Shown here one piece after another: positions 61,539-64,000 of a DNA stretch of 64,000 bases. Under the pieces are notes generated by a model. That model did no database searches and had not been told where the DNA came from. It worked only from the letters and a program-made list of their open reading frames with translations. Position 1 is the first letter of the stretch, and each line of letters starts with the position of its first letter. The position numbers and the translations under genes were made by a program. The stretch covers positions 1 through 64,000 of the forward strand of contig NZ_SRSO01000026.1 of the NCBI RefSeq assembly GCF_004791695.1, read 5' to 3'. Origin of the DNA: Flavivirga rizhaonensis. GTDB taxonomy: Bacteria > Bacteroidota > Bacteroidia > Flavobacteriales > Flavobacteriaceae.

Positions 61539-62177
61539 TTAAGATAAAAGATTTTCAGCTTGTAGCTCTTGAAATATTAGGCTTACATCTTCACTATTAA
61601 TATAATCAATAAGTGTGAATTTTTTACCAAGTCCATTTAGTGAAGTGCCCATAAATATTCCTTGATTACTTTTATCTGAAAGCCAAAATCGGTCATGAAA
61701 AAGTTCTGAATGTCTTAAATCTAAAACTATATGATTTTTAAGCTCTTTTATTTTATTGAAGATATCCAGCTGTAGTGGCCTATGAAAGTTATTCTTCGTA
61801 ATGAACATTAAACTATTTAGTTTTGGGATATATTTTTTTAAAATATCAACGAGTAAATCGGAATATTCATCATCATAGTTTTTTGGGAATATGTAACTGT
61901 CCACAATAACCAAGCTATTTGCAGTAATAACGTTGTCAAGAAAATTCTGAAGAACATTGATAAATAAATCCCTGTCATCTCTGGGTGTACCGAAAAATTC
62001 AGAATATTTTGGGTTAATGGTATTTGTTATTCCATACTTAAGTAAATATTTTCGCTGTTCGTCACGTGGAAAATAGTCAAGAAATTTAAATTTCTGATAT
62101 TTTAAAAGTTCTTTTTTTAGAGTATCTATGTCCTCGAAAGGATCTGATTCTACTTGAAAATAATGTATAGCTTTCAT
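61539..62177 (-). CDS. PLD-like-fold protein of unknown function (cassette gene)
   Basis: 212 aa. The C-terminal part (SELFHDRFWLSDKSNQGIFM, GTSLNGLGKKFTLIDYI) contains an H-D-R-F motif and GTSLNG that resemble the single-HxD/K-type phospholipase-D-like domains of several nucleases and defence proteins. The canonical HKD is not complete. I chose the ATG at 62177. An upstream TTG at 62195 would place the start inside the TACGCCCAAC repeat. Faces the XRE gene tail to tail, 7 bp apart. Confidence 0.6.
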   Translation of the reverse strand: MKAIHYFQVESDPFEDIDTLKKELLKYQKFKFLDYFPRDEQRKYLLKYGITNTINPKYSEFFGTPRDDRDLFINVLQNFLDNVITANSLVIVDSYIFPKNYDDEYSDLLVDILKKYIPKLNSLMFITKNNFHRPLQLDIFNKIKELKNHIVLDLRHSELFHDRFWLSDKSNQGIFMGTSLNGLGKKFTLIDYINSEDVSLIFQELQAENLLS

Positions 62178-62183
62178 TTTAAT

Positions 62184-62210
62184 TACGCCCAACAATTGTA
62201 TAAACGCATT
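62184..62210 (-). other. Right boundary half-site of the cassette array
   Basis: TACGCCCAACAATTGTATAAAC is the inverted partner of GTTGGGCGTA at 61015 and carries the same TTGTATAA stretch as the ends of the spacers. On the minus strand it reads as an entry end, TTTATACAATTGTTGGGC. Beyond about 62230 the resemblance stops. Confidence 0.5.
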
Positions 62211-62405
62211 TTATGGCGCTTATTTATATTATATACAAATATAATTGTATTCTTACGAAGTTAATTTGATATTATATCTATTTTACTACTTTTAAGAAAT
62301 AATTTGGGGGCTATTAAATGCTTAAATAGGGCTTAAAGTGCAATACTGAATCCATTATAAATAAAGTAAAGGTTAAAAAGATTCCCGACTTCGCGAGAAT
62401 AACAT

Positions 62406-63110
62406 ATGTTTAAACACAAGCACCCATACAAACCATTTATACAAAACGATACTAAAAAGTTAATCGTTGGAACATTACCACCGCCTCGATTTTCAACAGG
62501 TGAACTATTAGAAAAAGATGTGAATTTTTGTTATGGAAGCTATTATAATTCGCTATGGTTATTTATTGATAAAATTCATGATTTAAACTTACGTTATGAT
62601 AATTCGCAAGAAGCCATCGAGCAACGCAAACAATTTTTGATTAAAAATAAAATAGGCGTTTGCGATATTGTTGAAAGTGCCGAACGTGAAAAAATGGATG
62701 CATCCGATTTAGGGATGCAAAACATAAAACTTCGGGATGTTATTGGTTATTTAAAACAATACCCAAACATCGATACGTTGTTGTTTACCGGAGGAAACAG
62801 CAAAAATGGACCGGAATATTTTTTTAGAAAACACATACGAAATTATAATATCAAGTTAGAATTGGTTTCAAACGAAATCCCTCGAATTCATCAATTTAAA
62901 TTACCCGTCAAATCGAGCACTTCGACTTTGCTCAGTACAGATCTTGTAGAAAACTCATTAAGAATCATCAAAACAGTGTCTTTAACTTCTGGGTCTGGTG
63001 CTGCTAATATTTCAATAAGTAGAATTCCTTTATACAAACAATTAAAAGCGAAAAACCCTAAATTCAACACCTTTGATTTTAGGGTAATGCAGTATCGTGA
63101 GTTTTTTTGA
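62406..63110 (+). CDS. Uracil-DNA glycosylase superfamily-like protein
   Basis: 234 aa. LIVGTLPPPRFS near the N-terminus and LLFTGGNSKNG in the middle fit the UDG-like alpha/beta fold (motif GxxPP). SLTSGSGAANISISRIPLYK may be the second active-site loop. Homologues are annotated as uracil-DNA glycosylase family proteins, but activity is not established. Residues around 170-180 (KSSTSTLLSTDL) are encoded by DNA resembling the REP elements of this genome, so a repeat may have been absorbed in frame. It lies just outside the cassette array. Confidence 0.65.
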   Translation: MFKHKHPYKPFIQNDTKKLIVGTLPPPRFSTGELLEKDVNFCYGSYYNSLWLFIDKIHDLNLRYDNSQEAIEQRKQFLIKNKIGVCDIVESAEREKMDASDLGMQNIKLRDVIGYLKQYPNIDTLLFTGGNSKNGPEYFFRKHIRNYNIKLELVSNEIPRIHQFKLPVKSSTSTLLSTDLVENSLRIIKTVSLTSGSGAANISISRIPLYKQLKAKNPKFNTFDFRVMQYREFF

Positions 63111-63145
63111 AGGGTTTTGTTTTATAAAGCTTATTTTAGTTAGTT

Positions 63146-63231
63146 GTCATATCGAGTGAGGTACGATCGAGATATCACATTAGATTTTATACTATAATGA
63201 TTATGAGATGTCTCACTGCGTTCGACATGAC
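63146..63231. repeat. REP-like palindromic element
   Basis: An 86-bp inverted structure bounded by GTCAT and ATGAC. The inner arms are CGAGTGAGGTACGATCGAGATATC and GAGATGTCTCACTGCGTTCG-type sequence. Same family as 11359-11435, 20381-20467 and 33030-33202. Lies between the convergent ends of the UDG-like and aminopeptidase genes. Confidence 0.7.
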
Positions 63232-63315
63232 ATTTTGATCTTAAACATTTTATAATGAATCTATTCTTTGGTTGTGTGATGCTATCGAGCTATTTTAGTA
63301 TCATAAACATTAATC

Positions 63316-64000
63316 CTACTTAAACCCCAACAAATCATCAATAGTGTTAGCTGTTACCGAATGGTAATTTGATCTTGCTTTGTTATAAATAGCTAAAGCA
63401 ACATCTGTTTTGTCATTTCTTTTAAAGGCTTTATAAATGGTGGAAACATACCAACGTCTGCCAACTTTTATTAAAAAATCTTCAATTTTAGTATCGACAT
63501 TATTTCCATGGTAGTTATGATTAATAGCTTGTTCATACCAAACCATAGCGATATACGAATTTTTAGAGTTGGTTAAATTGAAAGCTTCGTCAATCATGAT
63601 CAAATGTTCCGTTTTAATATCATTAGGGAAATTCCGAACAAAGTGAACCCATTCTTGAGTTGTCCAATCTTTAGTAAGTGTTTTGTCTACTGCATTGTTT
63701 TTAACAAATTGCTGGATTGTTTTTTCAACCGTTTCAAATTTATTGGAAGTAATGATAGCTTGATTATCAGGGATGCCTGCCTTGTAAATCCATTCCTCTG
63801 TATTGAATGCTATATCATGTTTTTCTAATAAGTTTTCATTTAAAAACCTAACGAATTTTTCTGTATTGATTGTTGAAAAAGCATGTTTTTGAAAATAGTT
63901 TTTTAAGAAATCATCAAATTTTTCACGACCAGCAGTTTCTTCCAATGTTCTTAAAAAAAGATATCCTTTATCGTATGCAATGCTATTCATGCCATCATCG
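63316..64000 (-). CDS. M1-family aminopeptidase, C-terminal part (runs off right edge)
   Basis: The frame is open to the window edge; the visible 228 residues begin DDGMNSIAYDKGYLFLRTLE. The Tyr of IAYDKG is the transition-state Tyr of M1 peptidases. The rest is the leukotriene-A4-hydrolase type C-terminal helical domain (FLKNYFQKHAFSTINTEKFV, WVHFVRNFPNDI, FEFL-like IEDFLIKVGRRWYVSTIYKA). The zinc motif HExxH would lie beyond the edge. Probably an exported peptidase. Confidence 0.88.
   Translation of the reverse strand, partial: DDGMNSIAYDKGYLFLRTLEETAGREKFDDFLKNYFQKHAFSTINTEKFVRFLNENLLEKHDIAFNTEEWIYKAGIPDNQAIITSNKFETVEKTIQQFVKNNAVDKTLTKDWTTQEWVHFVRNFPNDIKTEHLIMIDEAFNLTNSKNSYIAMVWYEQAINHNYHGNNVDTKIEDFLIKVGRRWYVSTIYKAFKRNDKTDVALAIYNKARSNYHSVTANTIDDLLGFK

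Noticed and set aside
1..64000. tRNA, rRNA or CRISPR arrays
   Set aside because: No cloverleaf with a conserved T-loop (GGTTCGAATC-type), no rRNA sequence and no repeat-spacer array was found by eye on either strand. A covariance search would be more sensitive.

Overview
The window is chromosomal DNA from a member of the Bacteroidota, almost certainly a Flavobacteriaceae species. It is AT-rich. Many genes are preceded by the Bacteroidota -7 box TAnnTTTG, and Shine-Dalgarno sequences are scarce. One protein carries a type IX secretion (T9SS) sorting domain, SecD and SecF are fused, and the gene set (DUF1080 proteins, Tat-targeted Gfo/Idh oxidoreductases, M14 and M1 peptidases, two-component-propeller kinase) fits that family. 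No rRNA, tRNA, CRISPR array or prophage was seen.

Layout. 1-11.3 kb is a surface and signalling island: a LytTR response regulator, a giant repeat fibre-like protein, a T9SS-exported LamG-like protein, a soluble PAS/LytS kinase, a LytTR paralogue that has lost most of its receiver, and a 14-blade propeller LytS kinase overlapping its own LytTR regulator. 11.3-20.3 kb holds housekeeping and hypothetical genes (rluF, hydrolase, cupin, YitT, HerA-like ATPase, queE, DUF2911). 20.5-25.7 kb is the gatC-gatA-gatB::aspS operon. GatB is fused to aspartyl-tRNA synthetase, and the operon is preceded by a 15-codon leader peptide with nine asparagine codons followed by an intrinsic terminator with an alternative pairing partner: a candidate Asn-tRNA-responsive attenuator. 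gyrB follows (26.2-28.2 kb).

28.4-33.3 kb is a DUF1080/Gfo-Idh sugar-oxidation operon lying between two copies of a MITE-like inverted-repeat element, with a decayed LacI-type regulator and an orphan operator-like palindrome upstream. 33.5-39.7 kb carries an outer-membrane protein, mdh and secDF. A fucosidase remnant follows. 40.4-47.1 kb has a membrane/lipid operon (rsfS-ftsH-LUD-cdsA-psd-ACBP), birA and pyrE. 47.2-58.8 kb has Nudix, M14, SulP, coaD, ddl, PASTA, rluD and yaaA genes.

59.2-62.2 kb is an accessory array in which each unit is bounded by its own inverted repeat. Units are separated by 132-143 bp palindromic spacers, an arrangement strikingly like integron gene cassettes and attC sites but with no integrase in view. 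The units carry DUF4332, DUF4145, and a SymE-like/XRE/PLD-like trio. The window ends in a partial M1 aminopeptidase.

The strongest candidates for undescribed biology are (1) the Asn-rich attenuator controlling a GatB-AspRS fusion operon and (2) the attC-like cassette array.
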